From the NCBI RefSeq assembly GCF_009389715.1, contig NC_052406.1, forward strand, positions 1,550,001-1,614,000: 64,000 bases of DNA, in the 5' to 3' direction. A model generated the notes under the pieces. The model was not told where the DNA came from, made no database searches, and saw nothing but the letters and a program-made list of their open reading frames with translations. The position numbers were made by a program, and so were the translations under genes. Positions 36,416 to 47,203 of the stretch are shown piece after piece (the stretch's first letter is position 1; each line of letters begins with the position of its first letter). The DNA comes from Phoenix dactylifera. Taxonomy: Eukaryota > Streptophyta > Magnoliopsida > Arecales > Arecaceae.

Positions 36416-37080
36416 GATAAGACGTTACCTTTTACTCATTCAAAGGAAAGTGACATTGGCACTTAGAGAGCACTAGCTAAAGAAACCTTTCTAGCTTTTA
36501 AGTCTTCAATGGTGTATTCTTGACTTATACTTGCGCAAAGTTTGACGGGGTTTGGCTTGAGAAGTAGGGCCCTTTGAACCTAACCAATGGAAAAGCAGTA
36601 GATTCCCAGAGAGAACAATAAATTCAAGTATTGCATTGAGATATTTGAATATAATATCGTTGGATGCTGACGTATGAGGAAAACGGTCATATTTTCTCTT
36701 TTAACTTACTAAATAAAATCTTAATTGCTTAGTAAGAAATGCTAATTGACAAGCACATGTAGATGCAAAAGTATCAAGTGAGTTCGCAGTTCTTTATTGG
36801 TCCGGCATGGATCACATGGAGTTATTAAATATAACTTAAATGCAATCAAATTATTCTTCAAATAAGTAGCTCTGGAACTTTTATCTTTCAACATTGGCCT
36901 TTTAGACATAGAAATATGCTACACCTGAAATTGATTTATTTGATTACTTTTTTAAAACTTTAGAATTAAAATATTCATTATACACCATTTTTGCCTAAAG
37001 TAGTTGTATTGAAGAACCATTTGTTGATTCCCACCAAAAGAAAAAAAAAATGTTTATCCAACATCACAATTATCAACGTC
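36416..37080. other. Non-coding stretch
   Basis: AT-rich DNA without a recognised gene or repeat. Confidence 0.45.
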
Positions 37081-37550
37081 ATACAGAAAGCTAAAAATGC
37101 CGTGTTTTTCTCAAGATGAATTTCAACGGTAGTATCAAGGAGGATGGTCGCTACAGCATCGGTTTCATCATCAGGAATCAGTGGGCCAGGCTAGTAGCTG
37201 CCAAGGGTCGGCGCATTTTCGAATAGTCCATCATGATTGAGGAAGACTCTGCTATGGTGACTGAGGAAATCTTGGGGCCCAGGAGTACCGTTAGGGGGAC
37301 GTGGTTGCTTCAAAATATTTACTGTTTGTTAGGCAAATATATTGAATTTTGGGTCACTCCTGTCTTCAGAGAAGCCAATAGCGCTGCAGATTGGGTGGCA
37401 TCCTATGTGGCTCATCACTGTGGAGATTTTATTTGAGAGACCCACGACTCTGTTTTGTCTCGCTTGTATTCTCTTCTATTGTATGACTCTTTAGGCTGTG
37501 TTCACACTAGGTGTAGGTGAGCTACGTACCAATATAACAAAAAAAAAAAA
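37081..37550 (+). mobile_element. LINE 3' remnant with RNase H domain
   Basis: Translations match the RNase H-like tail of plant L1-type LINEs: FNGSIKEDGRYSIGFIIRNQ (about 37,120) and FREANSAADWVASYVAHHCGDF (about 37,370-37,435). The expected sequence between these blocks is largely missing and stops occur, so it is a 5'-truncated, internally deleted copy. It ends with ATATAACAAAAAAAAAAAA near 37,550, a poly-A-type tail that sets the orientation as plus. Confidence 0.75.
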
Positions 37551-39249
37551 GACCTCCATTAATTTTTATGCAAACAAAATTAAAGTCTTTTACCTCTTGC
37601 AGTGGAGATATACCATATTGACGGTCATGCATGAATTTTCTCTAATAATAATTGTTGAATTTACGATGGTTAAATATAAAAAGGAAATTCATTCTGGATT
37701 TTTTTTTTGTCTGTTTTTTAATACATTCCCTTTATTTTCCAAAAAATTAAGCAGGGAGTTGTGTAGCACAAAAAAAAGGGTTGATACTGTAAATATTAGA
37801 TCGCATATTGAATTTTATTTTTTTATAAGTAATTGTCCATTTTCGCTTATATATTCATGATTAACAAGAAATAGAGAAATTATTAGTTGTCGAACTAGTT
37901 CAACCAGGAAGCAACATATGTAATGGTATTTTTTTTTATTTTTTATTTATATGTAATAACAATATGCATTGGGACGGATTTATCAGCCGTTTATAACGAT
38001 CTGGTCCGACTAATAATTTCTCTAATAATTGAAAGGAAGTGATAAAAGCTCTTACTTGGAGCTCGCCTCTCAAGGAGCCACCACCTTTTCCTGTAAGCAG
38101 CCTAGAGGAGGAGCACTGAGGCTGAGCCCCACCAATCAAAAGAAAGTAAGGCAAATTAATATCCTCCTCTCCTTTCTCTTATTTATTCCAAGCCTAAATG
38201 CAATATTTGATGCAGTGGGCTTTACGTTTCCATCAAAACCATCGCTTTTCTGGGCCGGTTGGTGGCATTTCACCGACACAAATTTCTCAAGCTTCTTTTT
38301 TTAGAAATCAGTTAAAAAAAAAAAAAAGTTGTTGATCTCTTTAATCGCTTCCATCTCACTCCAAACTTTCTCTCTGGATTCGCCAGTAGCTATCCTTCCT
38401 CGGTCCACAAGCTTTCTCTTGTTTACTTTTACCAGAAATGGTAAAATCTCAATGATTTTTTAAACATAACGTTTGTGATTTATCGCCTTTAATCTGCTAA
38501 GAAGTAAAGGAAACCTTTTATGCCCATTAATCTTGGCTTGTTCATTTGAATTTTTTTATTATATAGTTTTTATGGCTCTATTTTTTTTAGTTTGTTTCTG
38601 ATTTGTATATATGGTTAAACAGTTAAAGCTTAGATTTTTCCTGGGATTCTTTTGGTTGGAGCATGGATATTTTTGTGACATGGTTTGTTTTGTTTTATGC
38701 TATTATTAGAAGTATGTTGATGTGTGGAACTACATATTAATTTATTCTGAAAATTTAGAGTCTTTTTGTAGGCAAAACTTGGATCTTTGTGAATTTTATG
38801 AATTGGGTTATCTTGATATAATGTTGTAATTATTTTTTTTTCTCATGGCACTGAAGCACTGCTTGGGAAAGGAAGTATAATGTCATAATATTTAGAAAGA
38901 TCTAAGCTTTTTGGATATGTAACGTTAAGACATCTCACATCCATGCATTAAAATATCTAGATCGAAGTTAAGAGTTTGACATAAGACTAAGACTATTAGT
39001 GGATTCAATTGACCTGCTTCCAATGTAAAAATGACCTAAAATTAATCCAGTTCAACCGGAATCAAAACTATTTGGATTAAGCTTGGCTTAAAAAAACATG
39101 ACCTTTTTGAATATAGATTGTATTTAAATTATTATATTTCCAAGCCAAACCCCAGCCGACTCGAACCAATTGCAAACTAGCATAACATATACTTTTGATT
39201 CCTTCTTGAATATAAGGTTTTTTTTAATATAATTAGTTAATAATTTATT
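37551..39249. other. Non-coding stretch
   Basis: AT-rich DNA. No recognised coding sequence, RNA gene or framed repeat. A pyrimidine-rich region near 38,340-38,430 looks UTR-like but has no linked reading frame. Confidence 0.4.
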
Positions 39250-39495
39250 TTGTTGATTATAACTATATGTTTTTTTTTGTGCTAGAGTGGATGTATCATA
39301 CATGGCGGGTACGGATACACCCAAAAAAGTCAAAAGATAATACATACCGAGTGTTCCGAGTAAGTCCTCCTCTCCCAGCCAAAGGATCTTTCCAGAATGG
39401 TTAGCCACATAAGAGGCTACCCAATCTGCTGCTTCGTTGGCCTCACGATATACATACTTAGCCTGGATGACTATATAGTTATTAATCAAATTTTA
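39250..39495 (-). mobile_element. LINE 3' remnant, minus strand
   Basis: Minus-strand translation includes YREANEAADWVASYVANHSG and a following hydrophobic tail, the same RNase H end seen at 37,081-37,550. It is 5'-truncated to about 250 bp. It is a separate insertion because it lies in opposite orientation and its sequence differs. Confidence 0.7.
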
Positions 39496-39714
39496 TACTA
39501 TGCATATGATATAACCATATAATCTATTTATCGTTGATTCGATTTAATCCAAAAATTCGATGGATTGATAAAATTAAATATCGAACCTAATCGGATCTAT
39601 TACTTTTTAACTAGATTCAAATATTGATTGGATTTTGGGTTTCCAATCCAACCCGATCAACTTGCAAAGCTACATAAGATTGACCATGGTATGTCTGTTG
39701 CAATATATACATGG

Positions 39715-39756
39715 TTCATTGGTTATGTTGGTTGCAATATATATATATATATATAT
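39715..39756. repeat. (TA)n microsatellite
   Basis: Short run of alternating TA in AT-rich DNA. Confidence 0.8.
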
Positions 39757-40047
39757 GGTTAGAATATTACAGATTTACAACCCTGATTAATGTAATAACT
39801 TTGTGCATCTTTAATCTAATCTTTAGAGGTTTTAGGCGATGTCGGTTAGCAAATAAAATCATATGTAAATGGAATGTCAAATTAAATAAAGAAGTCGTTA
39901 CCTAAGTTGTTTGTCGTCATGATGGTTGGTATGCTCGGAAACGAACGCACGTTGTCCACCTTTTTCCGCAGCCAAAATTTATGTTCGGCAGCCCATCAAA
40001 GTGGCCCAGCCCAGCTGTAACCCCTCTGATCCCCTCTTCCTTTGAAG

Positions 40048-40055
40048 TATTTAAG
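40048..40055 (+). promoter_or_regulatory. TATA-like box of the UDP-glucose dehydrogenase gene
   Basis: TATTTAAG precedes a pyrimidine-rich leader (about 40,080-40,175) that ends at a splice donor. The spacing fits a core promoter. Confidence 0.55.
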
Positions 40056-40175
40056 GAGGTGCACCTCGCCCTCCTCCCCTCGACAAGCAAATCTCTCCAT
40101 AACTCTCCTCCCTCCCTCTCCCTCTCTCTCGCTCTCTCAATCCGTCTTCTAGTTATCTTGGGAGCAATTTAGAAG

Positions 40176-40918
40176 GTAAGCTTCTGATCTGATCTAAAGT
40201 TGTGATTTTTATTGAAGGAAAACCCGAAGTTCTCATTTTTGGTAAGCCATGTCTTTGCCATTAAATCTATTGCCGCGTTGCGATCCAAATTAGGTTGTTG
40301 TAATCTGTAGTAGATCTGTAGGTTTTTGATGTAGATCTGGTGGGTATAACCTAGTTTAAGGTTGTGATGTTGGTGAGAATTGCTTGACCGATGGGAGCCC
40401 ACGGAACTCTAAATCTCATTTGGCTGAAATTTTTGTTACGAGGACGGATGATTCATGAATGGTTCAATCTGTTGAGGATGTCAAGCTGATACCCAGATCT
40501 ACTTACGTTTCAACCACTTGGTATGAATAAAGTTGTAAAATATCACAGAAATGTGTGGTCTCAACCTCAGATCTGTTTGTTGATTTGGATGACATTTGTA
40601 ATTTGATGGTACCGGATGAGCGTTTGATGGATTCTAGATCTATAAGTGTTTTGGCATCTTTTTCCTTTTTTTTTTCTGATGATTTGAGATACTGAAACAC
40701 GAAATTGAAACAACATCAGCAAGAAATCAAACAGCCACAGGCTCTATGCCTATACAAGAATGTGTTTTTACTTCTTATATTAATGCAGGTTTGTGTGGTG
40801 ATTCTTTGGATTTGATCAATGCGGTGTTCTTGTGGATTAATAAATATAAATCTTCCTCTGAACTAAAAGGTTAAACTTCTTTCTGTTAATGTGTTTATCT
40901 CTGCTCCCTGCCATGGTT

Positions 40919-40966
<48 letters not shown>

Positions 40967-41305
40967 TTTTCATTGCTTTAATATAAAATCTTACATAATG
41001 AGCAGCTTGTATTTTCTAAGTCTGATCCTTTTCTTGTGTCCATGAAGATTTTATAGTTGATTCAAATATTTAAGACTTTTGATGATTATAACTATGGAAG
41101 TTTAGATTTATTGGCTCGCATTGTAAAGAAGTGATTTTTCAGCAAATTGCTTGGCTGACCATTTCTTTTTTGTTTACCTTGATGTTTTGACATGAAAAAG
41201 AAATCTAAGATGTCGATCCCTGCTTAATTCTTGCATGCTGATCTTATTGTGATCCGACTACATTTGATTCTTTCTCTCTTGTTTGCTGTTCTTTAACTTG
41301 TTCAG
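40176..41305 (+). other. 5' UTR (leader) intron of UDP-glucose dehydrogenase
   Basis: Donor AGAAG/GTAAGC at 40,175/40,176 and acceptor TTGTTCAG/GC at 41,305/41,306, 20 bp upstream of the ATG. It includes a (CT)n run of about 42 bp at 40,922-40,963. Leader introns are common in highly expressed plant genes and can raise expression; that effect here is inference. Confidence 0.75.
40922..40963. repeat. (CT)n microsatellite in leader intron
   Basis: About 21 CT dinucleotides inside the leader intron. Confidence 0.95.
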
Positions 41306-41325
41306 GCTATTCATAAACGCCAAAG

Positions 41326-42768
41326 ATGGTGAAGATCTGCTGCCTTGGAGCCGGCTATGTCGGCGGCCCAACCATGGCTGTAATTGCCCTCAAATGCCCA
41401 TCCATTGAAGTGGTAGTTGTCGACATCTCCGTCACCCGCATCTCAGCATGGAACGGCGACCAGCTCCCAATCTATGAGCCGGGCCTCGATGATGTCGTCA
41501 AGCAGTGCAGGGGGAGGAACCTCTTCTTCAGCACCGACATCGAAAAGCATGTCTCTGAGGCCGACATCATCTTCGTCTCCGTGAACACGCCGACCAAAAC
41601 CCGCGGCCTCGGAGCAGGCAAGGCCGCCGATCTCACCTACTGGGAGAGTGCAGCCCGCATGATCGCTGATGTTGCGAGGTCCGACAAGATCGTGGTCGAG
41701 AAATCCACAGTCCCCGTCAAGACCGCCGAGGCCATCGAGAAGATCTTAACCCACAACAGCAAAGGCATCGACTTTCAAATCCTCTCGAACCCAGAATTCC
41801 TCGCGGAGGGCACGGCAATCCAGGACCTATTCAACCCCGACCGAGTGCTCATCGGCGGCCGGGAGACGCCGGGAGGCCGGAAGGCAGTTCAAGCATTGAA
41901 GGATGTCTACGCCAACTGGGTGCCCGAGGATCGAATTCTAACCACCAATCTATGGTCTGCGGAGCTATCCAAGCTTGCAGCCAATGCCTTCTTGGCTCAG
42001 AGGATCTCGTCTGTGAATGCCATCTCAGCGCTCTGCGAGGCCACCGGAGCCAACGCGTCCGAGGTGGCCTACGCCGTGGGGAAGGATACAAGAATCGGGC
42101 CTAGATTCTTGAATTCCAGTGTCGGATTCGGAGGTTCCTGCTTCCAGAAGGATATCCTCAATCTAGTCTACATCTGTGAGTGCAACGGCCTCCCTGAGGT
42201 GGCCAACTACTGGAAGCAGGTCATCAAGATCAACGACTACCAGAAGAGCCGGTTTGTGAACCGAGTGGTGTCCTCCATGTTCAACACCGTCGCCGGGAAG
42301 AAGATTGCCGTGCTCGGGTTTGCATTCAAGAAGGACACCGGGGACACGAGGGAGACTCCCGCCATTGATGTCTGCAAGGGCCTCCTGGGCGACAAGGCCA
42401 GGATCAGCATCTACGACCCCCAGGTGACGGAGGACCAGATCCAGCGCGACCTCGCCATGAACAAGTTCGATTGGGACCACCCGGTCCACCTCCAACCGAT
42501 GAGCCCGACGGCGGTGAAGCAGGTGACTGTCACCTGGGATGCATACGAGGCCACCAAGGGGGCGCATGGCGTCTGCATCCTGACCGAGTGGGACGAGTTC
42601 AAGTCGCTCGACTATAAGAAGATCTATGAGAGCATGCAGAAGCCAGCATTTGTATTTGATGGGCGCAATGTCGTGGATCCACAAAAGCTTAGGGAGATTG
42701 GCTTCATTGTTTACTCGATTGGGAAGCCGCTCGATCCATGGCTCAAGGACATGCCTGCTGTGGCTTGA
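41326..42768 (+). CDS. UGD: UDP-glucose 6-dehydrogenase
   Basis: 480 residues, uninterrupted, the usual length for plant UGDs. The enzyme oxidises UDP-glucose to UDP-glucuronate with two NAD+, feeding synthesis of pectin, xylan and other wall sugars in the cytosol. Visible features: the Rossmann motif GAGYVGG at residues 8-14; [22 protein letters not shown] at about 86-107; [14 protein letters not shown] at 155-168; [16 protein letters not shown] at 213-228; the catalytic cysteine, Cys272, in [10 protein letters not shown]; and [16 protein letters not shown] in the UDP-binding C-terminal domain (331-346). The ATG is the first in the spliced leader and matches the family start [14 protein letters not shown]. 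The coding exon is GC-richer than its surroundings. Nothing suggests loss of function. Confidence 0.97.
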   Translation: MVKICCLGAGYVGGPTMAVIALKCPSIEVVVVDISVTRISAWNGDQLPIYEPGLDDVVKQCRGRNLFFSTDIEKHVSEADIIFVSVNTPTKTRGLGAGKAADLTYWESAARMIADVARSDKIVVEKSTVPVKTAEAIEKILTHNSKGIDFQILSNPEFLAEGTAIQDLFNPDRVLIGGRETPGGRKAVQALKDVYANWVPEDRILTTNLWSAELSKLAANAFLAQRISSVNAISALCEATGANASEVAYAVGKDTRIGPRFLNSSVGFGGSCFQKDILNLVYICECNGLPEVANYWKQVIKINDYQKSRFVNRVVSSMFNTVAGKKIAVLGFAFKKDTGDTRETPAIDVCKGLLGDKARISIYDPQVTEDQIQRDLAMNKFDWDHPVHLQPMSPTAVKQVTVTWDAYEATKGAHGVCILTEWDEFKSLDYKKIYESMQKPAFVFDGRNVVDPQKLREIGFIVYSIGKPLDPWLKDMPAVA

Positions 42769-44328
42769 ATCGCAGCCATCTTCTCAGGAGAGAGAGGGGG
42801 GGGAGGAGATCGGTTGGAATTTTGAGGGATCGTCATTTTAGGCTGCCAAGATTGGATGGAGGATTCTTTATAATTGCTGTTCCTTTTGTTTCAGATTTGC
42901 TATTTCCTTCATGGTCTATTATTATTTCCAAATTATAGTTAGGCATCGCAGGGTCAAGATCTATGTTTGCCCTGCTGCTTTTGATCTTATTATACATTAT
43001 ATGGAGTATTTTTCTGCTGCATTTAAGAAATAGAGATGAAATCTATTACTCTTTCTCTGAGCTTCATTGGTTCAGGTAATTTGAGAGGCATGTGCAGACA
43101 CATCAAAAAGAAAAGAAAAAAAAAAATTAAAAAGGGGGCAAATACAGAAAATAAGACAAGAAAGAAAAGAACATCTCTTCCTGACATTCACTAGAGGATT
43201 GTTGTGATTGATTCTATATGGCCTAAGTTGGCATGGGTTGTAAGAAGTTTCGATGTGGATATATGTATTGGAAAAATGTTTGCTACTTGCCTTATGGTCT
43301 TTTTCTTTCCACCATCGAGATTGTGCCAAGAATTAGTCATAGTATCTATATTTGTATTATTAAACAAAATAAATATAGATATAGATATACTAGTATCCAT
43401 TCTAATTTCAGTTCTATTTACCGTAATTTAGAGTCACTTTATATTCAAGCCCTTCAATTATTGTGAATTGCTTATAGTTCGTAGAGTGTAACTGCAACCT
43501 TGGTAAAGTTGAGAGGGTCGAAAAGTAATTTTCTCTTTATTTTTTTTGGTCCTTAAGAAATATACGCTAGATGGTCCATATCATCATGCAACCAAGTACT
43601 TCAGAAATATATGCTAAAGGTTTATGTTATTTCGTAGCCAGATAAGGAGGCGTAGTATGCAATAACACTTTCAGGAATCCTACTGCCAATGAGCTGATTC
43701 TTATCAAAGAGAATTTGTAGTGGAGAGATAAAGAGAATTTTCCTTAAGAAAGATGGATGTGTCATCCATAAATTGAAGGCATTATGAGTTCCCCATAATG
43801 TTGCAAGGACCTATGCCAAAGATGAGGTTTTTCATAAACAACAAGACCTAGGATTTTATCCAATACACTAGCGACGATAATGAGTAGGAGTAGGGAAAGG
43901 GGCCTTGTGATTACATTTTGACAGTTCTTTTTAATTTACTGTTATTTTTATTCTTAAAATGATCCTTGTGATTTCTAGAGAAATACAAGGCTGAATGATT
44001 TTTATTTAAAAGACAGCAATTACCTAATGACAAAACATCACTTGTAACTCTTGTTTTGCCTTCAGAGGGATTTAGATTTGTCACCAAGCAGTCAATTAAT
44101 GAAACAACCATGCCTCCACACACCTTCAAACTCAAGTGTCAGTCCTAGACTACTCAAATGGCAAGCCAAGATTCTCATGCAACTTAACAAGAGAAAGAAC
44201 AAACCCAGAGAGATTGAATTCCACACAGAAGGCATGAATCCTTCTGAAGAGCTCCACTTTTCTTAATCAACACCATGATCACCTTCCTTGTTTCAAGCAA
44301 GAAAGCAATCCTTACTTTCCAACCACCA
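42769..44328. other. 3' UTR of UGD and intergenic DNA
   Basis: The first 250-300 bp is likely the UGD 3' UTR. The rest is AT-rich with no recognised gene. Poly-A/G near 43,110-43,130 encodes nothing. Confidence 0.45.
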
Positions 44329-44337
44329 CTTCCTCTC

Positions 44338-45189
44338 GGGTAGTTCTAAATACACCCCCCCTATTGCTCAGGACACCCCCCAAAAATTAAAAAAAAATTA
44401 AATACTCTCTACACCCCCCATTTGCTAAGGACACCCCTAAAAAATTAAAACTTAGGACCGCAAGGTTTTATCCCTTACCGGAAAATTCCTAAATTACCCC
44501 CACCCTCCCCACCCCCCGCCTCTGCCTCCTCCTCCTCCCCCCCTCCTCATCCTCCTCCTCCCCCTCCCCTCTTCCCGCCCACCTCTGCCTCCCCTCATCC
44601 CTCTCCCCTCCTCCTCCGCCTATTCACTCCCCTCCTCCTCCTCCTCCTCCCTCCTCCTACTCCTCCACCCTCTACCTCCGCCCCCCATCCCATCCCCTCT
44701 TACTCTGCATCCCCCTCCGCCTTCTCCCCCTTCTTTGCCTCCTCCTCCACCCCCTATTCCTCCCTGCTCCCATTCTCCTCCTCCTCCTCCACCTCCCCCT
44801 CCTCCTCCTCCACCTCCCCCTCCCCCTCCTCCAACTACCCCTCCTACCCTCCCCCTCCGCCGCCTCCTCCCCACCCTCCTACCCCTCCTCTCCTCCCCTC
44901 CGTCGAACAGAAGGATCTGTTCGGTTGAGGGTTGCCGAACAGAAGCCTTCTGTTCGGCACTGGATCGCCGAACAGAAGCCTTCTGTTCGGCCACCGTTCA
45001 GCCGAACAGAAGCATTTTTGTTCGCGATCCAGTGCCGAACGGAGCACGAAACGGAGGAGGAGGAAGGGGGTGTACTGAGAAAATTTCAAGGGCAATATGG
45101 TAATTACACTAAAGGTTAGTTTGGGTATTTTTTTTTTAATTTTTGGGGGGTGTCCCTGAGCAATAGGGGGGGTGTATTTAGAACTACCC
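44338..45189. mobile_element. Mutator-like MITE with ~63-bp terminal inverted repeats
   Basis: The left end (GGGTAGTTCTAAATACACCC, continuing through CTATTGCTCAGG and an ACACCCCCC run into an A-rich tract) is repeated in reverse complement at the right end, 45,127-45,189, with about one mismatch or indel. A 9-bp target duplication, CTTCCTCTC, lies at 44,329-44,337 and 45,190-45,198, the size made by Mutator-family transposases. The 852-bp body encodes no transposase. It is a (CCT)n-like C-rich block (44,500-44,900) followed by nested palindromes. The right end lies 138 bp upstream of the glycosyltransferase ATG, so it abuts that promoter. Confidence 0.88.
44934..45036. repeat. Nested palindromes inside the MITE
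   Basis: Two 25-nt near-perfect palindromes built on GCCGAACAGAA / TTCTGTTCGGC sit at 44,934-44,958 and 44,967-44,991, with a degenerate third from about 45,002. CACTGGATCGC (44,957-44,967) and its reverse complement GCGATCCAGTG (about 45,024-45,034) flank the set, so the whole block can fold into a compound hairpin. Confidence 0.85.
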
Positions 45190-45272
45190 CTTCCTCTCCT
45201 CTCCAGTCTCCACCATTCCCCGCCAAAACTCCCAACTGAAACAATCTCTCCTCCGTTTCAACCACTGCGCTC

Positions 45273-45280
45273 TATTTATA
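45273..45280 (+). promoter_or_regulatory. TATA box of the glycosyltransferase gene
   Basis: TATTTATA, 47 bp upstream of the ATG at 45,327, implying a very short leader of about 15-25 nt. Confidence 0.6.
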
Positions 45281-45326
45281 GCTTCACACCTCTCCACCCA
45301 AAGCTCCAAGCTTTCTCCCAGCGGCC

Positions 45327-46883
45327 ATGGCGGACTCCTCCTCCATAGACAAAGGAGGCGCCTTTCCTCACGTTCTACGTATTTACTTCATCCCCTTCCC
45401 CTCCCCGGGCCACATCATCCCCATGGTTGACATCGCCAAGCTCTTCGCCGAGCGCGGCGCCGACGCCGTCGTCGTCCTTACCCCCCTCAATGCCGCCCGC
45501 TTCGGCGGTACCGTCGCTCGCGCCGCCGCCGCCGGCCACCGCATCTGCCTTCACGTCCTCGCATTCCCATCCGCCGCCGGCCTCCCCGACGGCTGCGAGA
45601 GCACCGACGCCCTCCCCTCCCGCTCCGTCTCCGGCCTCTTCGCCCGCGCCCTCGACCTCCTCCAAGACCCCTTCCAACGCCTCGTCCGCGACTGCCGCCC
45701 GGACGCCGTTGTCTCCGACGTCTTCCTCCCCTGGACCGCCACCGCCGCGGCGGAGCTCGGCATCCCCCGGTACGCGTTCACCGGGACCGGCTGCTTCGCT
45801 CTCTCGGTGGAGCGGAGCCTCCACGTGAACCGGCCCCAGGACCGGGCTTCCTCCAACTCCGATCCGTTCCTCGTTCCTGGTCTCCCAGACCGGCTTTATC
45901 TGACCCGGTCCAGGCTGGCCGAGGCGACCCTCCCCGATTCGACGGCCCAGGAGTTCCTGGATCGGGCCCGGAAGGCGGATCGGAGCACCGCCGGGTGGGT
46001 GGTGAACACCTTCCCGGAGCTCGAGCCAGGGTATTTGGAGCACTACGAGAGGGAGACGGGGAAGCGTGTCTTCGCCGTAGGCCCCGTTTCTCTATGCAAC
46101 CGGGCGGCGGCGGACGCGGCAGAGCGGGGGCGGGGGGCGGCGGCGGCGGTGGAGGCGGCACGGATCTTGACGTGGCTGGATTCGAAGCCAGCCGGATCGG
46201 TGATCTACGTGTGCTTCGGAAGCTTGTGCCGGTTCCCGGTGGCCCAGATGAAGGAGATCGGGATGGGGCTGGAGGAGTCCAGAGTTCCGTTCCTGTGGGC
46301 GATCGGAGGGGCGGCGCCGACGATGGAGGAGGCGGCGGAGCTGGACAAGTGGGTGGAGGGGATGGAGGGGAGGGTGGGGGAGAGGGGGATGATAGTGAGG
46401 GGGTGGGCGGCGCAGGTGGTGGCGTTGGGGCACGCGGCGGTGGGGGGGTTCATGACGCACTGCGGGTGGGGGGCGGCGGTGGAAGCGGCAGCGGCAGGTG
46501 TGCCAGCGCTGACGTGGCCGCTGTTCGCGGAGCAGTTCTACAACGAGGCGTTGGTGGTGGGAGTGGTGGGGACGGGGGCGGCGGTTGGGGCAGCGGAGGG
46601 ATTTGTGTGGGGGGAGGAGGAGAAAGCCGGGGTGGTGGTCGGAAAAGCGCGGATCGCCACGAGGGTGGCGTGGCTGATGGGAGGCGCTGCCAGCGGCGGA
46701 AGCAGCCGGGAGCAGGCGGAGGGAATCCGGCGGCGGGCGAGGGAGATAGGGGACAAGGCACGGCGCGCGGTGGCGGCAGGCGGGTCATCGTACCTCGCCG
46801 TCGGGCACATGATGGAAGATATTCGGCGGTGGAACCGCCAGAGCGCAGCGGCTGGGAGCCACGACCGAGATCGTGGGGATTAG
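45327..46883 (+). CDS. UDP-glycosyltransferase (family 1, UGT73-like), atypical PSPG box
   Basis: 518 residues, intronless, very GC-rich. Plant family-1 UGTs move sugar from a UDP-sugar to small acceptors in the cytosol. The N-terminal acceptor domain has IPFPSPGHIIPMVD with the presumed catalytic His29 and VSDVFLPWT with the presumed activating Asp131. GSVIYVCFGSLCRF near residue 290 is conserved in the family. The 44-residue PSPG donor-binding box runs from Trp360 to Gln403 and includes FMTHCGWG and WPLFAEQFYNE, the latter typical of the UGT73 group. The box reads HCGWG-A-A where most UGTs have HCGWN-S-x, so the usual Asn is Gly382. The start sits in a good context (GCGGCCATGGCG). The acceptor cannot be told from sequence. 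A Mutator-like MITE lies just upstream. Confidence 0.92.
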   Translation: MADSSSIDKGGAFPHVLRIYFIPFPSPGHIIPMVDIAKLFAERGADAVVVLTPLNAARFGGTVARAAAAGHRICLHVLAFPSAAGLPDGCESTDALPSRSVSGLFARALDLLQDPFQRLVRDCRPDAVVSDVFLPWTATAAAELGIPRYAFTGTGCFALSVERSLHVNRPQDRASSNSDPFLVPGLPDRLYLTRSRLAEATLPDSTAQEFLDRARKADRSTAGWVVNTFPELEPGYLEHYERETGKRVFAVGPVSLCNRAAADAAERGRGAAAAVEAARILTWLDSKPAGSVIYVCFGSLCRFPVAQMKEIGMGLEESRVPFLWAIGGAAPTMEEAAELDKWVEGMEGRVGERGMIVRGWAAQVVALGHAAVGGFMTHCGWGAAVEAAAAGVPALTWPLFAEQFYNEALVVGVVGTGAAVGAAEGFVWGEEEKAGVVVGKARIATRVAWLMGGAASGGSSREQAEGIRRRAREIGDKARRAVAAGGSSYLAVGHMMEDIRRWNRQSAAAGSHDRDRGD

Positions 46884-47198
46884 TTACGGAGGGATTCCGG
46901 TGATATCGAATTTGCGGAAATCTTTTCCAGCAGCCCGGCGGCTGAACTTGACTAAGTTGAACATTCTTGGTAAAACTTCATTAAAGGTGGTTAAAATAAA
47001 ATAAAATAAAATAAAAGGGAATGAGAAAGAAAAATAAAGAAAAAAAAGCTTAATTACTATATCGATAAATTATAAATAATGAGAAATAAAATAAATAAGA
47101 AATAGCGTGTTAACTGGATACAGCCGAGAAGTCCCATTTTATTTCAGTATGCTGTGCTAATTGATAATTTTATGTTCCAAAGAAATAGAACACATATG
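46884..47198. other. 3' flank of the glycosyltransferase gene
   Basis: Likely 3' UTR and intergenic DNA, AT-rich, with short (AAAAT)n-like repeats near 46,994-47,015. No gene seen. Confidence 0.5.
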
Positions 47199-47203
47199 GT
47201 TAT

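Noticed and set aside
40169-40402. 77-residue minus-strand frame
   Set aside because: It falls in the UGD leader intron on the other strand and has no recognisable domain.
44620-45103. Long Gly-rich and Pro-rich frames on both strands
   Set aside because: They are translations of the (CCT)n-like block of the MITE, low complexity with no domain.
45375-46903. Long open frames in other frames and on the minus strand of the glycosyltransferase gene
   Set aside because: Very high GC suppresses stop codons. These frames have no recognisable domains, while the plus frame 45,327-46,883 has all the UGT motifs.
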